Made by a program: the position numbers and the translations under genes
Source of the DNA: JBMNEH01 sp050948665
Lineage (GTDB): Bacteria; Bacillota; Clostridia; Christensenellales; UMGS416
Direction of reading: 5' to 3'
DNA: 64,000 bases
Assembly (NCBI GenBank): GCA_050948665.1
Contig: JBMNEH010000001.1
Coordinates: 248,001-312,000 of the forward strand
Shown: in pieces, positions 31,423 through 39,133 of the stretch
Layout of the letters: each line of letters starts with the position of its first letter
How positions within the stretch are numbered: position 1 is the stretch's first letter
The notes under the pieces: generated by a model
Databases searched by the model: none
What the model saw: the letters and a program-made list of their open reading frames with translations, nothing else
Told to the model about the DNA's origin: nothing

Positions 31423-32103
31423 ATGAAAAGGAAACACACCCTGTGGCCGGCGCTGCTGTTGCTGCTGTGCCTTGCCGCCTGCGCCGCGCCAGCGCCGGGG
31501 TATGCCGGGGAACCTGTGCCCGGCGCGGCCTGGGGCTGCTCCCTTGAGGAGCTGGGACAGGCGCTGGGACTTCCGGCGGAGGACTTGGCCGGGGACGGGA
31601 AGAACTGGTACACCCTCACCGTGGAGGATATCGAGATCTATGGCCTGCCGGCGGCGGAGGCCTCCCTCACATTCACCCTGGCGCACACCCGGGACGCCCT
31701 TTATCCCGCGCCAGAGGAGGGCGGGGTCTATCGCCTGGGGCAGATCTCCTTTAAGGCAGCCGACCCGGCGGCGGCGGAGGCCGCCTTTACCAAACTGCTG
31801 GGGCAGCCCCGGGAGGGGGACGCCTCCACCAAATGGCTGGAGGAGGGTTCCGCCGCCCCCGCCGAGACGCTGGTCTGGCGGGCGGAGGCCACCACCTCCG
31901 CCACCTACACCGACAGGCAGAAGGCCTGGCTGGCGGATATCCGCGCCGCCCTGCGGGACAACGGCGTGCCGGAAAGCATGCTTCCTCTGGAGGAGGCTTC
32001 CATGCTGGTGATCTATCGGAAGACCAACCTGCCCGCGGAATTCACCATCTCCGGCATCTACCAGATGTACGCCCGTTGCGCCGATCTGGAGGCGGGGGAA
32101 TAA
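31423..32103 (+). CDS. putative lipoprotein
   Basis: 226 aa. The lipoprotein signal (basic MKRKH, hydrophobic run, lipobox LAAC near residue 20) predicts membrane anchoring. The mature domain begins with PGAAWGCSLEELGQALGL, a pattern seen in small extracytoplasmic proteins of Clostridia that I cannot name, followed by mixed alpha/beta sequence. RBS AGGAGGACCGTAAA precedes the ATG. Transcription probably ends at the old tuf terminator at 32319-32347. Confidence 0.65.
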   Translation: MKRKHTLWPALLLLLCLAACAAPAPGYAGEPVPGAAWGCSLEELGQALGLPAEDLAGDGKNWYTLTVEDIEIYGLPAAEASLTFTLAHTRDALYPAPEEGGVYRLGQISFKAADPAAAEAAFTKLLGQPREGDASTKWLEEGSAAPAETLVWRAEATTSATYTDRQKAWLADIRAALRDNGVPESMLPLEEASMLVIYRKTNLPAEFTISGIYQMYARCADLEAGE

Positions 32104-32224
32104 TACCTTCTGAGGAAGCACCTCCCCTTTTTGTCTTGTTCCATTCTCTTTCGGGGCATGATCGTTGGGGAATATCAATCATGCCCGGCGTATGGCCGAG
32201 GAGACCCGCAATACGACCGGGAAG

Positions 32225-32350
32225 CGGGGCAGGATGTACGTACCGACCAAGGAAGAGGGAGGACGCGCCGCAGGATACGGGGTCGCGGCATCCCTCATCG
32301 AATAAGACGACACACAAAAGGCACCGGCTATCAAGCCGGTGCCTTTTCCC
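32225..32350 (+). pseudogene. decayed 3' end of a tuf gene with its terminator
   Basis: 32225-32265 matches tuf from about 30557 (GGGGCAGGATGTACG, ACCAAGGAAGAGGG). 32285-32347 matches the last codons, stop and terminator of tuf (CATCGAATAAGACGACACAC, then GGCACCGGC-tatcaa-GCCGGTGCC). About 180 bp between the two blocks is missing and the frame is broken. The hairpin keeps full complementarity through compensating changes, so it may still work as a terminator for the upstream lipoprotein gene. Confidence 0.85.
32319..32347. terminator. terminator inherited from tuf remnant
   Basis: AAAAGGCACCGGC-tatcaa-GCCGGTGCCTTTT. A-run and T-run on the two sides suit both the lipoprotein gene (+) and hsp20 (-). 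Confidence 0.85.
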
Positions 32351-32365
32351 CCGCGGGGGGTTCGG

Positions 32366-32812
32366 TCATTCGATGGATACCTGCCGGGGCGCGGCGGGGT
32401 CTTCCTTCTTGGGCAGGCAGATGGTCAGCACGCCGTCCTCGTATTTGGCGGAGATTTTGTCCGTCTGTACGCCGGTGACGTCAAAGCTCCGGCTGAAAGT
32501 GCCGTAGCTGCGCTCGCAGCGGATGTACTTCTCCTTTTTGTCCTTCTCCTCATACTCGGAATGCCGCTCGGCGGTGAGGACAAGGGCGTCCCCCTGAAGC
32601 TCCAGATGGATATCTTCCCTCCGGAAGCCGGGCAGATCGGTTTTCAGCCGGTAGCTGTCTCCCTCGTCGGTGATGTCCGTTTGGTAGACGTTCAGGCTGC
32701 GCTCTCCGAAAAAGTTATTGAAAAAGCTGTTGGTAAAGTTTTCCATTTCGGAATAGGGATTATAAGTGCGAATCTGGTTCCTGCGATAAGGTAAAAGCTC
32801 AAACATACTCAT
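32366..32812 (-). CDS. small heat shock protein, Hsp20/alpha-crystallin family
   Basis: 148 aa. An N-terminal arm (~1-40) precedes an alpha-crystallin domain (~42-135; YRLKTDLPGFRREDIHLEL and the G-x-L/I-x-I/L strand DGVLTICLPKKE). It is an ATP-independent holdase that keeps unfolding proteins soluble in the cytoplasm. RBS AGGAGGAA directly precedes the ATG. A CIRCE element 116 bp upstream indicates HrcA control. Confidence 0.93.
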   Translation of the reverse strand: MSMFELLPYRRNQIRTYNPYSEMENFTNSFFNNFFGERSLNVYQTDITDEGDSYRLKTDLPGFRREDIHLELQGDALVLTAERHSEYEEKDKKEKYIRCERSYGTFSRSFDVTGVQTDKISAKYEDGVLTICLPKKEDPAAPRQVSIE

Positions 32813-32927
32813 TTCCTCCTTTTGGATGTGTCAGAGGCGCCTCCGGGGAGAGGGATCCTCCCGACTGTCTTTATCATAACCCGCTTTCGTGAACAGACTG
32901 TGTCGGAACTGTGAACGGACTGTAAAA

Positions 32928-32954
32928 TTAGCACTCATCGATCAAGAGTGCTAA
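32928..32954. promoter_or_regulatory. CIRCE operator (HrcA binding site)
   Basis: TTAGCACTC, a 9-bp spacer and GAGTGCTAA: a perfect match to the CIRCE consensus inverted repeat bound by the heat-shock repressor HrcA. It lies between hsp20 (-) and the HlyD-like gene (+), about 116 bp from the hsp20 start and 90 bp from the +10 side of the other promoter, so hsp20 is the likely target. Confidence 0.95.
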
Positions 32955-33018
32955 CAAGTTTGGAAGGCCCAGGGCAAGAAAGAATTCTCCTGTTTCTTTC
33001 ATTTTCCATATTTAAGTC

Positions 33019-33047
33019 TTTCAAATGTATTAAGGAGATGGTATAAT
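33019..33047 (+). promoter_or_regulatory. candidate promoter of the division-cluster operon
   Basis: TTTCAA, a 17-bp spacer and TATAAT (33042-33047), 41 bp before the HlyD-like start codon. Confidence 0.55.
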
Positions 33048-33088
33048 AGTGTAACATATCCACCGGTCGGGGTGGGAAAGGGGGACGT

Positions 33089-34294
33089 ATGGCAGGCAGG
33101 TACAGGGTAAAACCCCGTTTTTTTATCATATTGGGTTTGGTCGGACTCATGGCCTCGGGCATACTCTGTCTGACGCTGGGTGTGTTCGGCCCTCCTACGG
33201 TACAGTGGGGCTCGCTGAGCAGCAGCCAGGCGGTGCGTATCCTCCTTGTCCGGGATGAGACGGTGGTCACGGCGGGAGATTACGCCGCCGGTATGGTGGC
33301 CATCGCCCAGGAGGGGGATACCGTCCGGCAGTTGGACCCGCTGCTGGACCTGCAGACCGCCTCCTGGAACCCTCGTGACACCGTCGCCCTCTCCCAGGCG
33401 GAGCGGCAGATACGGGATATCCAGGAGAACGATATACGCAAGGATACGGTCGACCCCGCTTTGGACACGCTGGACCTGCAGATAGCCGCCCAGAGGGAAA
33501 AGCTGAACACCTGTCTGCTGAAGGGGGACATCCTCTCGGCCTATGTTGCCAAAAACGAACTGAACGAACTGTTGTCCCAGCGGATCGCCTACCTTCGCGG
33601 GGCGGTGCCGGCAAATGAAACGCTGCAGAACCTGTATGATACCGCCGAAGAACTTGGCAGGAAGCTGTACGGCGCGGCGACCCACCTTGCCAGTCCCCGG
33701 GGCGGGGTGGTTTCCTACGACTGCGACGGGCTGGAAAACCTGCTGACCCCCGACGCCCTGGAAACCATTACCGTCGCGGAAGCGGAGGCTTATCTTGCCG
33801 GCGGCGGCAGCAACCTTTCCACCGTAAACGGGAACGGGCAGATCACGCCGGAAACCGCCCTTTGCCGCGTGGTGGATACTGGGGAATGGTACGGATGTAT
33901 GGTGCAGCCGGTTTCCGACACCGCCCCGGAAGTGGGGGTGGTCTATGAGTTCATCCTTGACGGTTGCGAGCATACCCAGCTGGGAGAAGTGACGGCGGTC
34001 CGGGAGGAGAACCGGAAACGGCTGGTGGTGCTGCGGTTTGTCGGCGAAATAGGGAACCTGCTGCGGCTCCGCAGGGTGGACGGCGCTGTCGGCACCCATA
34101 ACAAGGGCTATATCGTGCCCAAGAGGGCCCTTTGGACCCAGGACGGGCAGACGATGCTGACCCTCAACCTGAACGGGACAAGAACGGCGGTGCCTGTTAC
34201 GGTGCTGATATCGGACAGCAAACAGGCGATGGTGGAGGAGGCGCCGGGCGTTGCCCCCTCGCTTGCCAACGGGGCGGAGATCATCATGCCATGA
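33089..34294 (+). CDS. HlyD-like/membrane-fusion-type protein of the sepF cluster
   Basis: 401 aa. One N-terminal membrane helix (~9-32) precedes an extracytoplasmic part with a lipoyl/barrel-sandwich-like pattern (VRDETVVTAGDYAAGMVAIAQEGDTV) and a coiled-coil hairpin (~105-190). These are features of HlyD-type adaptor proteins, which in this position in Clostridia are of unknown role. Its last four bases (ATGA) overlap the yggS start. It is the first gene of the yggS-sepF-yggT-ylmH-divIVA cluster, suggesting an envelope or division function. Confidence 0.7.
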   Translation: MAGRYRVKPRFFIILGLVGLMASGILCLTLGVFGPPTVQWGSLSSSQAVRILLVRDETVVTAGDYAAGMVAIAQEGDTVRQLDPLLDLQTASWNPRDTVALSQAERQIRDIQENDIRKDTVDPALDTLDLQIAAQREKLNTCLLKGDILSAYVAKNELNELLSQRIAYLRGAVPANETLQNLYDTAEELGRKLYGAATHLASPRGGVVSYDCDGLENLLTPDALETITVAEAEAYLAGGGSNLSTVNGNGQITPETALCRVVDTGEWYGCMVQPVSDTAPEVGVVYEFILDGCEHTQLGEVTAVREENRKRLVVLRFVGEIGNLLRLRRVDGAVGTHNKGYIVPKRALWTQDGQTMLTLNLNGTRTAVPVTVLISDSKQAMVEEAPGVAPSLANGAEIIMP

Positions 34295-35016
34295 TCAAAG
34301 AAGAGATCGCCGCCAATATCCGGCGGGTGCGGGAGGCGCTGGCGGCGGCCGCCGAAGCCTCCGGGCGTTCGCCCCGGGAGATCACCCTTGTGGGCGTCAC
34401 CAAATCCCAGCCTCCGGAAGCCATCGAAGCGGCGGTGGAGCAAGGATTGACAGACCTGGGGGAGAACTACCCGCAAGAGTTCAGGAAAAGGGTTGCCGCT
34501 TATCCCGGGGCAGGGTGGCATTTCATTGGACATTTGCAGACAAATAAGGTAAAATATGTGGCGGGCCGGGCGGCGCTGGTGCAATCCGTCGGCTCCCTCC
34601 GGCTTGCGCAGGCTCTCAGCCGCTACTGTGAAAGGGCCGGGCTGCGGCAGCCTGTGCTGCTGCAGGTCAATATCGGCCGGGAACCCCAGAAGGGCGGCGT
34701 AATGCCCGAGGCGCTGTTCCCTCTGCTGGAGGCGGCGATGGAGCTGCCCGGGCTGGAGGTGCGGGGGCTGATGGCCATCCCCCCCGCGGGGGAGAACGGT
34801 CGCCCCTGGTTTGCCGCCATGCGCGGCCTTTGGGAAAAGGCGCAGGCGGTAGGGCCGCTGCGGGTGCTGTCCATGGGCATGTCGGCGGACTGTGCCACTG
34901 CCGTGGAGGAGGGCGCCACCATGGTCCGTGTGGGACGGGCCATATTCGGAGAACGTAAGAGGAAGGAGGGCCCAGTATGGCAGGAAACGGCTTCTCAAGA
35001 TTTCTGCACGCGATAG
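34291..35016 (+). CDS. yggS: YggS/PROSC family pyridoxal-5'-phosphate homeostasis protein
   Basis: 241 aa, fold-type III TIM barrel. The PLP Lys is K38 in LVGVTKSQ, followed by the family blocks GENYPQEF, WHFIGHLQTNK (near 75) and the phosphate-binding SMGMSADCATAVEEGATMVRVGRAIFG at the C-terminus. It buffers free PLP and keeps amino/keto acid balance; it has no known catalysis. Start set by the ATGA overlap with the preceding gene. The 3' end overlaps sepF by 40 bp. Confidence 0.93.
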   Translation: MIKEEIAANIRRVREALAAAAEASGRSPREITLVGVTKSQPPEAIEAAVEQGLTDLGENYPQEFRKRVAAYPGAGWHFIGHLQTNKVKYVAGRAALVQSVGSLRLAQALSRYCERAGLRQPVLLQVNIGREPQKGGVMPEALFPLLEAAMELPGLEVRGLMAIPPAGENGRPWFAAMRGLWEKAQAVGPLRVLSMGMSADCATAVEEGATMVRVGRAIFGERKRKEGPVWQETASQDFCTR

Positions 35017-35543
35017 GCTGGGAAGACGAAGCTGCCCAGGAACGAAACAGCCAAAGCCGGAACACCGGGACCAGGGACCGCCGCACATCGGCTCCCTCCC
35101 GGGGCAGCGGTTCTCCCCGGACTTCAGCTGCCGGCAGAGCGCCTGCTGGAAGGGCGGCCGCCGGTCGTTCCGTCGTCCCCTCCCCGGCTTCCAACCCGGT
35201 CAGCCGGGAGCCTGCCCGCTCAGCCGCGGAGAGGGTGTCCGCCGCCAGACCGGCCCCCGCCTATTCCGGGACGGAAAGCGTGCGGATGGTGGTGCTACAG
35301 CCCCGTTCCTATGAGGACGCCACGCTGGTGACCGACCAGCTGATGCAGGGTAAACCGGTGATCATGAACCTGGAGGGATTGCCCAAGGAAGTGGGCATGC
35401 GGATACTGGATTTTGTCGTGGGCGCCTCCTACGCGCTGAACGGCACCATACGCCGGGTCTCAAAGAATATTTTCCTTGTTGCGCCGGAGGGTGTGGATAT
35501 TTCCGGCACCATGTCAGGCGGTTACACCGCCCATTATTCCTGA
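34977..35543 (+). CDS. sepF: cell division protein SepF
   Basis: 188 aa. An N-terminal amphipathic membrane-binding helix (GFSRFLHAIGW) precedes a long basic Ser/Pro/Ala/Arg-rich linker (~20-98) and the conserved C-terminal SepF domain (~100-180; VVLQPRSYEDATLVTDQL, VIMNLEGLP, RILDFVVGASYALNG). It anchors FtsZ filaments to the membrane. The 5' end lies inside yggS, with RBS AAGGAGGGCCCAGT. Confidence 0.93.
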   Translation: MAGNGFSRFLHAIGWEDEAAQERNSQSRNTGTRDRRTSAPSRGSGSPRTSAAGRAPAGRAAAGRSVVPSPASNPVSREPARSAAERVSAARPAPAYSGTESVRMVVLQPRSYEDATLVTDQLMQGKPVIMNLEGLPKEVGMRILDFVVGASYALNGTIRRVSKNIFLVAPEGVDISGTMSGGYTAHYS

Positions 35544-35555
35544 CAGGAGGCCGCT

Positions 35556-35849
35556 TTGACTTTTTATGTGTTCGGATATTACCTGTTGACCTGCCTGCGA
35601 TGGCTGCTGCAGCTATATGCCTGGGTCTTTATCGCGGATGCCCTGCTCAGTTGGTTCCTCCTGCCGGACAACAAGCTGCGAAGAGTGCTGATCTTTTTGA
35701 CCGAGCCGATCGTCTCCCTCTTCCGCCCCCTTTCCGAGAGGATCATGCGGAACGCCCGGATACCGATCTCTCTGGCCCACCTCTTTGCGTATGTGTTTAT
35801 CCAGCTGCTGTACTACGGTGTGAGCCGGCTGATACTGTTTCTCTATTAG
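35556..35849 (+). CDS. YggT family membrane protein
   Basis: 97 aa with two hydrophobic segments (~5-30 and ~68-95) around the conserved LxxFLTEPIVSLFRPLSERI block. YggT proteins sit beside sepF in Firmicutes and are thought to act in membrane or division biology; biochemistry unknown. The start is a TTG, five bases after a perfect AGGAGG; no ATG is available. Confidence 0.88.
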   Translation: MTFYVFGYYLLTCLRWLLQLYAWVFIADALLSWFLLPDNKLRRVLIFLTEPIVSLFRPLSERIMRNARIPISLAHLFAYVFIQLLYYGVSRLILFLY

Positions 35850-35850
35850 C

Positions 35851-36591
35851 GTGGAAACCTTTTTTTCCCGGAGGATGGAGGAGATGGCACGGCGCAGCCT
35901 GCAGCAGCGCCGCCCGGTGCATACCGATTTCCTGGATCCTCCCCAGCAGGAAATCGCGGCGCTGGCGGCGCGGAAGGCGGGCGCCGGGTTCCGGCTTTGG
36001 GATGACTGGGAGGACGCCGAGCGGCGGATGGCCGCCTTTCTCCCGGATGAGGAAACCGAAACTGATTTCCCGGTGAGGGTGCTGCGGTATACCTGGGACG
36101 ACCGATTCGTACAGCCTGGTCACCGTGATTTTCTGGGAGCCATGCTGGCGCTGGGGTTGGAGCGCGCGGCGTTGGGGGATATCGAATTGGGAAACGGCAC
36201 CGCGCTGGTGCCGGCTACCCGGGCCGCCGCGGCGCTGCTGCTGGCGGAGCTGACTCGGGCGGGCAGGGCGCCGGTGCGGGGCTGTGAGGCGGCGCCGGAG
36301 GAAGCCCGCCCTGCGCCCTCGGAATGGCAGGAGGTGCGCGCCACCCTCCGGACGCCCCGGCTGGACGCCGTGGTCGCCGCCGGGTGGAGGATCTCCCGGG
36401 GGGACGCCCAGGAGGCTGTTCGCAGGGAGCTGGTGAAGGTCAACCACCGGCTCTGCAGCAAGCCGGACGCCCTTGTAGCGGAGGGCAGCCTTGTTTCCTA
36501 CCGGGGGCGGGGCAGACTCCGGGTGATGGATTTGGGAGAAACGACCCGAAGCGGTCGTCTTCATATGTTCGCGATGCGAACCAAAAAATAA
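35851..36591 (+). CDS. ylmH: YlmH-type S4-domain RNA-binding protein
   Basis: 246 aa. An N-terminal domain with HTDFLDPPQQ is followed by a YlmH central part (YTWDDRFVQPGHRDFLGAMLALGLER, GDIELGNGTALVP) and an S4 RNA-binding domain (~175-240; RLDAVVAAGWRISRGDAQEAVRRELVKVN). YlmH binds ribosomal RNA/tRNA and is linked to rescue of stalled ribosomes and division. The GTG start at 35851 lies one base after the yggT stop and has no separate RBS, so reinitiation is likely; ATG codons at 35875 and 35884 are alternatives. Confidence 0.88.
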   Translation: METFFSRRMEEMARRSLQQRRPVHTDFLDPPQQEIAALAARKAGAGFRLWDDWEDAERRMAAFLPDEETETDFPVRVLRYTWDDRFVQPGHRDFLGAMLALGLERAALGDIELGNGTALVPATRAAAALLLAELTRAGRAPVRGCEAAPEEARPAPSEWQEVRATLRTPRLDAVVAAGWRISRGDAQEAVRRELVKVNHRLCSKPDALVAEGSLVSYRGRGRLRVMDLGETTRSGRLHMFAMRTKK

Positions 36592-36615
36592 AAAGCAAAA
36601 AGGGGGATATTTCAG

Positions 36616-37290
36616 ATGGCACAGATTACACCCGAAATGATCGGTGAAAAGAGTTTTTCCTCTCAGTTCCGTGGGTATAACATGGACGAGGTCGACGACT
36701 TTCTGGATGAGATCACGGAGGAACTAACCAATCAGCTGAGGAATCAAAAGGAGCTGAACGGAAGGATACTGGAGCTGCAGCAGGAGCTGGCGGAGGTTTC
36801 CCAGAATGCCGGCGGTTCCCAGGAGACCACCCAGCTGCAGGCGCTGCTTCGGGCGTCCCGTCAGCGGATCGCCGAGCTGGAAGCCGAACAGAAGAGCGGC
36901 GGCGCCGGCGATCCCGCCCTGCGCAAGCAGCTGGAAGATGCCAACAAACAGATCGCCCAGCTCCGCAGCCGTCCCGCGGGAAATGCCGAGCTGGAGGAGC
37001 AATATGCCATCGCCAAGAAGCGGATCGCCCAGCTGGAAGCCATGATCGGCGAGCCGGAGAAGCTGATGAGCCAGCTGGACGCCGATCTCCAGGCCAAGTT
37101 TGACGCCGCTTCCGCCGAGACGGAGGCTATGGTAAAGAAGGCCAAGGACGAAACCGATGCCCAGCTCGCCCAGACCAAGGACGCCCTGGCAAAGGCATAC
37201 AAGGAATACAACGACCTGACCGCCCAGGTGGCGGATTTGAAGACCCGTTATATCGAGATGCTGGAGAATCAGATGAAGCTGATGGGCTAA
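36616..37290 (+). CDS. divIVA: DivIVA domain-containing protein
   Basis: 224 aa. The N-terminal DivIVA lipid-binding motif (FSSQFRGYNMDEVDDFLDEI) is followed by a coiled coil covering most of residues 30-215, with a Gly/Pro-containing break near 100. It localises to negatively curved membrane at septa and poles and recruits division or wall enzymes. It is the last gene of the cluster. RBS AAGGGGG precedes the ATG and a terminator follows. Confidence 0.92.
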   Translation: MAQITPEMIGEKSFSSQFRGYNMDEVDDFLDEITEELTNQLRNQKELNGRILELQQELAEVSQNAGGSQETTQLQALLRASRQRIAELEAEQKSGGAGDPALRKQLEDANKQIAQLRSRPAGNAELEEQYAIAKKRIAQLEAMIGEPEKLMSQLDADLQAKFDAASAETEAMVKKAKDETDAQLAQTKDALAKAYKEYNDLTAQVADLKTRYIEMLENQMKLMG

Positions 37291-37305
37291 GCCCGCGGGA
37301 ACTGA

Positions 37306-37334
37306 CCGCCGGAATCTCCCGGCGGTTTTGTTTT
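37306..37334 (+). terminator. divIVA terminator
   Basis: CCGCCGG-aatct-CCCGGCGG is followed by TTTTGTTTT. Confidence 0.9.
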
Positions 37335-37340
37335 GCCCGC

Positions 37341-37372
37341 GAAAAAAGCGCCCGCCGGACAGCGGGCGCTTT
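37341..37372 (-). terminator. terminator of small membrane protein gene
   Basis: On the minus strand GCGCCCGC-tgtcc-GGCGGGCGC is followed by TTTTTTC. Confidence 0.8.
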
Positions 37373-37385
37373 GTATTCAAGAAGC

Positions 37386-37745
37386 TTACTCGGTGTCCCC
37401 GGAGGCTTCCGGCGCCGGAGACTCCTCGGGATCCTCGTCGATCTCCTCTTCCTCGTCCACTCCGCAGTCAATAGAGAAGGGGGGCGCGGCGGAGGGAACG
37501 GCGGGCGCCATGGCAAACAGACCCGCGGCGGCCAGCAGCAGTGTAAACACCAGGGGCGCGCCCGTCTGGTTAAAATAGAACTGGGTAATATCGAACAGGG
37601 TAAAATCCAGACCGAGTACGGCGCCTTCGGCAAAAAGGGACCGGAGGTACACCGCGGCCTCCGTGCCGGCCCACACCGTATAAGCGGCGAGAAGTACCGC
37701 AAAAGCCCAGAGTACGATGGAGAACGGGGTGACTGATTTCTTCAT
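37386..37745 (-). CDS. small membrane protein, unknown
   Basis: 119 aa with three hydrophobic segments (~8-25, a weaker one near 38-50, and ~58-82) and a strongly acidic tail (VDEEEEIDEDPEES). No family recognised. The ATG at 37745 follows GGAAGGAATTAAT; the in-frame ATG nine codons upstream lacks an RBS. Monocistronic, convergent with divIVA. Confidence 0.6.
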   Translation of the reverse strand: MKKSVTPFSIVLWAFAVLLAAYTVWAGTEAAVYLRSLFAEGAVLGLDFTLFDITQFYFNQTGAPLVFTLLLAAAGLFAMAPAVPSAAPPFSIDCGVDEEEEIDEDPEESPAPEASGDTE

Positions 37746-37790
37746 ATTAATTCCTTCCCGGCTATCCGCCATAAAGATGGGGGTATTGTA

Positions 37791-38093
37791 TCATGCTCCC
37801 GGGGCGTTGGCAACTTCCGCCGCGGGATTCCGGGAGGAAGACCGCAGGGAGGAAGCCGGGCAAAGAGCTTCCTGCAGCGCCTTTGCCAGCTGGTCCGGGC
37901 AGGAGGTGCCGTTATGGCACTGTATGCCCCGGCAGCGGGCGATGACCTCCTCCGCCGGCATCCCCTCCGCGAGGGCGGCGACGCCACGGGTATTTCCCGG
38001 GCAGCCGTTTGTAAAACGGACATTGTAGACACGTCCGTCCCTGATCTCAAAATCGATTTGCGTGGAGCAGGTGCCCCGGGTTTTGTAGGTCAT
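37791..38093 (-). CDS. TSCPD domain-containing protein (TIGR03905 type)
   Basis: 100 aa. The conserved core has TRGTCSTQIDFEI, FTNGCPGNTRGVAALAEG and the name-giving NGTSCPDQLA with several Cys residues, suggesting metal or Fe-S binding. Similar domains occur at the C-terminus of some ribonucleotide reductases (NrdJ). The last ~20 residues are a non-conserved tail. Start at the ATG after AGGAGAGATC, eight bases beyond the DUF4364 stop, so it is the last gene of a three-gene operon. Confidence 0.8.
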   Translation of the reverse strand: MTYKTRGTCSTQIDFEIRDGRVYNVRFTNGCPGNTRGVAALAEGMPAEEVIARCRGIQCHNGTSCPDQLAKALQEALCPASSLRSSSRNPAAEVANAPGA

Positions 38094-38101
38094 GATCTCT
38101 C

Positions 38102-38662
38102 CTAAAGCTTTTCTGTAAGCCGGCGCACCAGTCCGGAAAAAAGGGCGAGGCCGTCGGTGATGAAGCGGCGGCAGACAGCCTGGGCGGTGTCCTTGTCCGG
38201 GGCCGGCAGCAATACGCGGAAGATCTCCTCCCCGCTGTCCCCCGTCAGCCGCAGCAGGGCATGGATGACACCATCGCTCTCGGTGACCTCGGCATGGATA
38301 CACCCTCCGCCGGTGAGCTGGGACAGATTATCCGCCACATATTGCCGTATTTCCTCGCGGATGGAGGCGGGGATCCGGTTTTCCAACGAAGCCAGGAGGT
38401 CCTTCCCGTCGGGTGTGATGGTGTGGCGCAGCTGCCGCCGCACCGTATCGCTGACGATGAGCCCGGATTCCGTCAGATCCGCCAGATGCTGCACCATATC
38501 AAAATACAGCATCCACCCCCGTTCGATGGTCAGCACGGTAAGCTGATCCGAGGTCACGGGAGCGTTTACCTCCCGCAGCACATACAGCAGGATCAGCTTA
38601 TTGACGGGCAGATCGTTGGGCGAATGCAGGGAAAGGGGAATATCCATCTTACGGCCGGTCAT
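38102..38662 (-). CDS. DUF4364 family protein (winged-helix-like)
   Basis: 186 aa. The N-terminal ~90 residues resemble a winged helix (NKLILLYVLREVNAPVTSDQLTVL, YFDMVQHLADLTESGLI). The C-terminal part is a DUF4364 regulatory-like domain. In Clostridia this family sits beside small HPr-like or TSCPD genes; a transcriptional role is likely but not shown. The gene starts 14 bp inside the upstream HPr-like gene. Confidence 0.8.
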   Translation of the reverse strand: MTGRKMDIPLSLHSPNDLPVNKLILLYVLREVNAPVTSDQLTVLTIERGWMLYFDMVQHLADLTESGLIVSDTVRRQLRHTITPDGKDLLASLENRIPASIREEIRQYVADNLSQLTGGGCIHAEVTESDGVIHALLRLTGDSGEEIFRVLLPAPDKDTAQAVCRRFITDGLALFSGLVRRLTEKL

Positions 38663-38903
38663 CCTGCACCATAAAGGGGGCCAGCTTCTCTAAAAAAGCC
38701 TCCGGCGCCCGTCCGTAAATGTCCAGAAGCAGCACCTCCCGACTGCCGAGGCTGAGTATGCCGAGTATGGACTTGGCGTCCACCACATATCTGCCCGCCC
38801 GCAGGTCCATCTCTACCGGGCAGTCCGCCGCCAGGGCGACAAACTCCTTTGCGTCCTCCATTGTGGGCAGCGCGATTTTTATGCTTGTGATACGATCCAT
38901 CAT
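38649..38903 (-). CDS. HPr-like (Crh-like) protein lacking the active His
   Basis: 84 aa of HPr fold. DLRAGRYVVDAKSILGILSLGS matches HPr residues around the regulatory Ser46, but the His15 segment (GxHARPA) is replaced by ALPTMEDAKEF and the protein has no histidine at all. It cannot carry phosphate in the PTS. A Crh-like regulatory partner of CcpA, or a structural relic, are the options. RBS AAGGAGGGCGGAA precedes the ATG. First gene of the DUF4364-TSCPD operon. Confidence 0.8.
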   Translation of the reverse strand: MMDRITSIKIALPTMEDAKEFVALAADCPVEMDLRAGRYVVDAKSILGILSLGSREVLLLDIYGRAPEAFLEKLAPFMVQDDRP

Positions 38904-39098
38904 TTCCGCCCTCCTTGTTTTATTATAACGGAAATCACCCCGCTCCGCAAGATGAACACGGGGAACGGGGCAGGCGGTTTCCGCGGCAGGGAAGCCGGCG
39001 CGCAGGGCGGGCGGCGCGGGCGCTCCTCCGGGTTTTTGATGGGCGCCGAAGGGGGGTAGAGGGTGTCGACGGAAACGGGTAAAATTCCTGTAAATCGG

Positions 39099-39127
39099 TT
39101 GACAAACCCGAACCGGGGCACTATGAT
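39099..39127 (+). promoter_or_regulatory. mgtE promoter
   Basis: TTGACA, a 17-bp spacer and TATGAT, giving a transcript with a leader of about 175 nt. The stretch 38904-39098 holds nothing else recognised. Confidence 0.8.
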
Positions 39128-39133
39128 GAACAG

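Noticed and set aside
31147..32178. 343-codon minus-strand open frame
   Set aside because: Mostly antisense to the lipoprotein gene, with no RBS and no family. Its last ~55 codons fall in the low-GC gap and remain unexplained.
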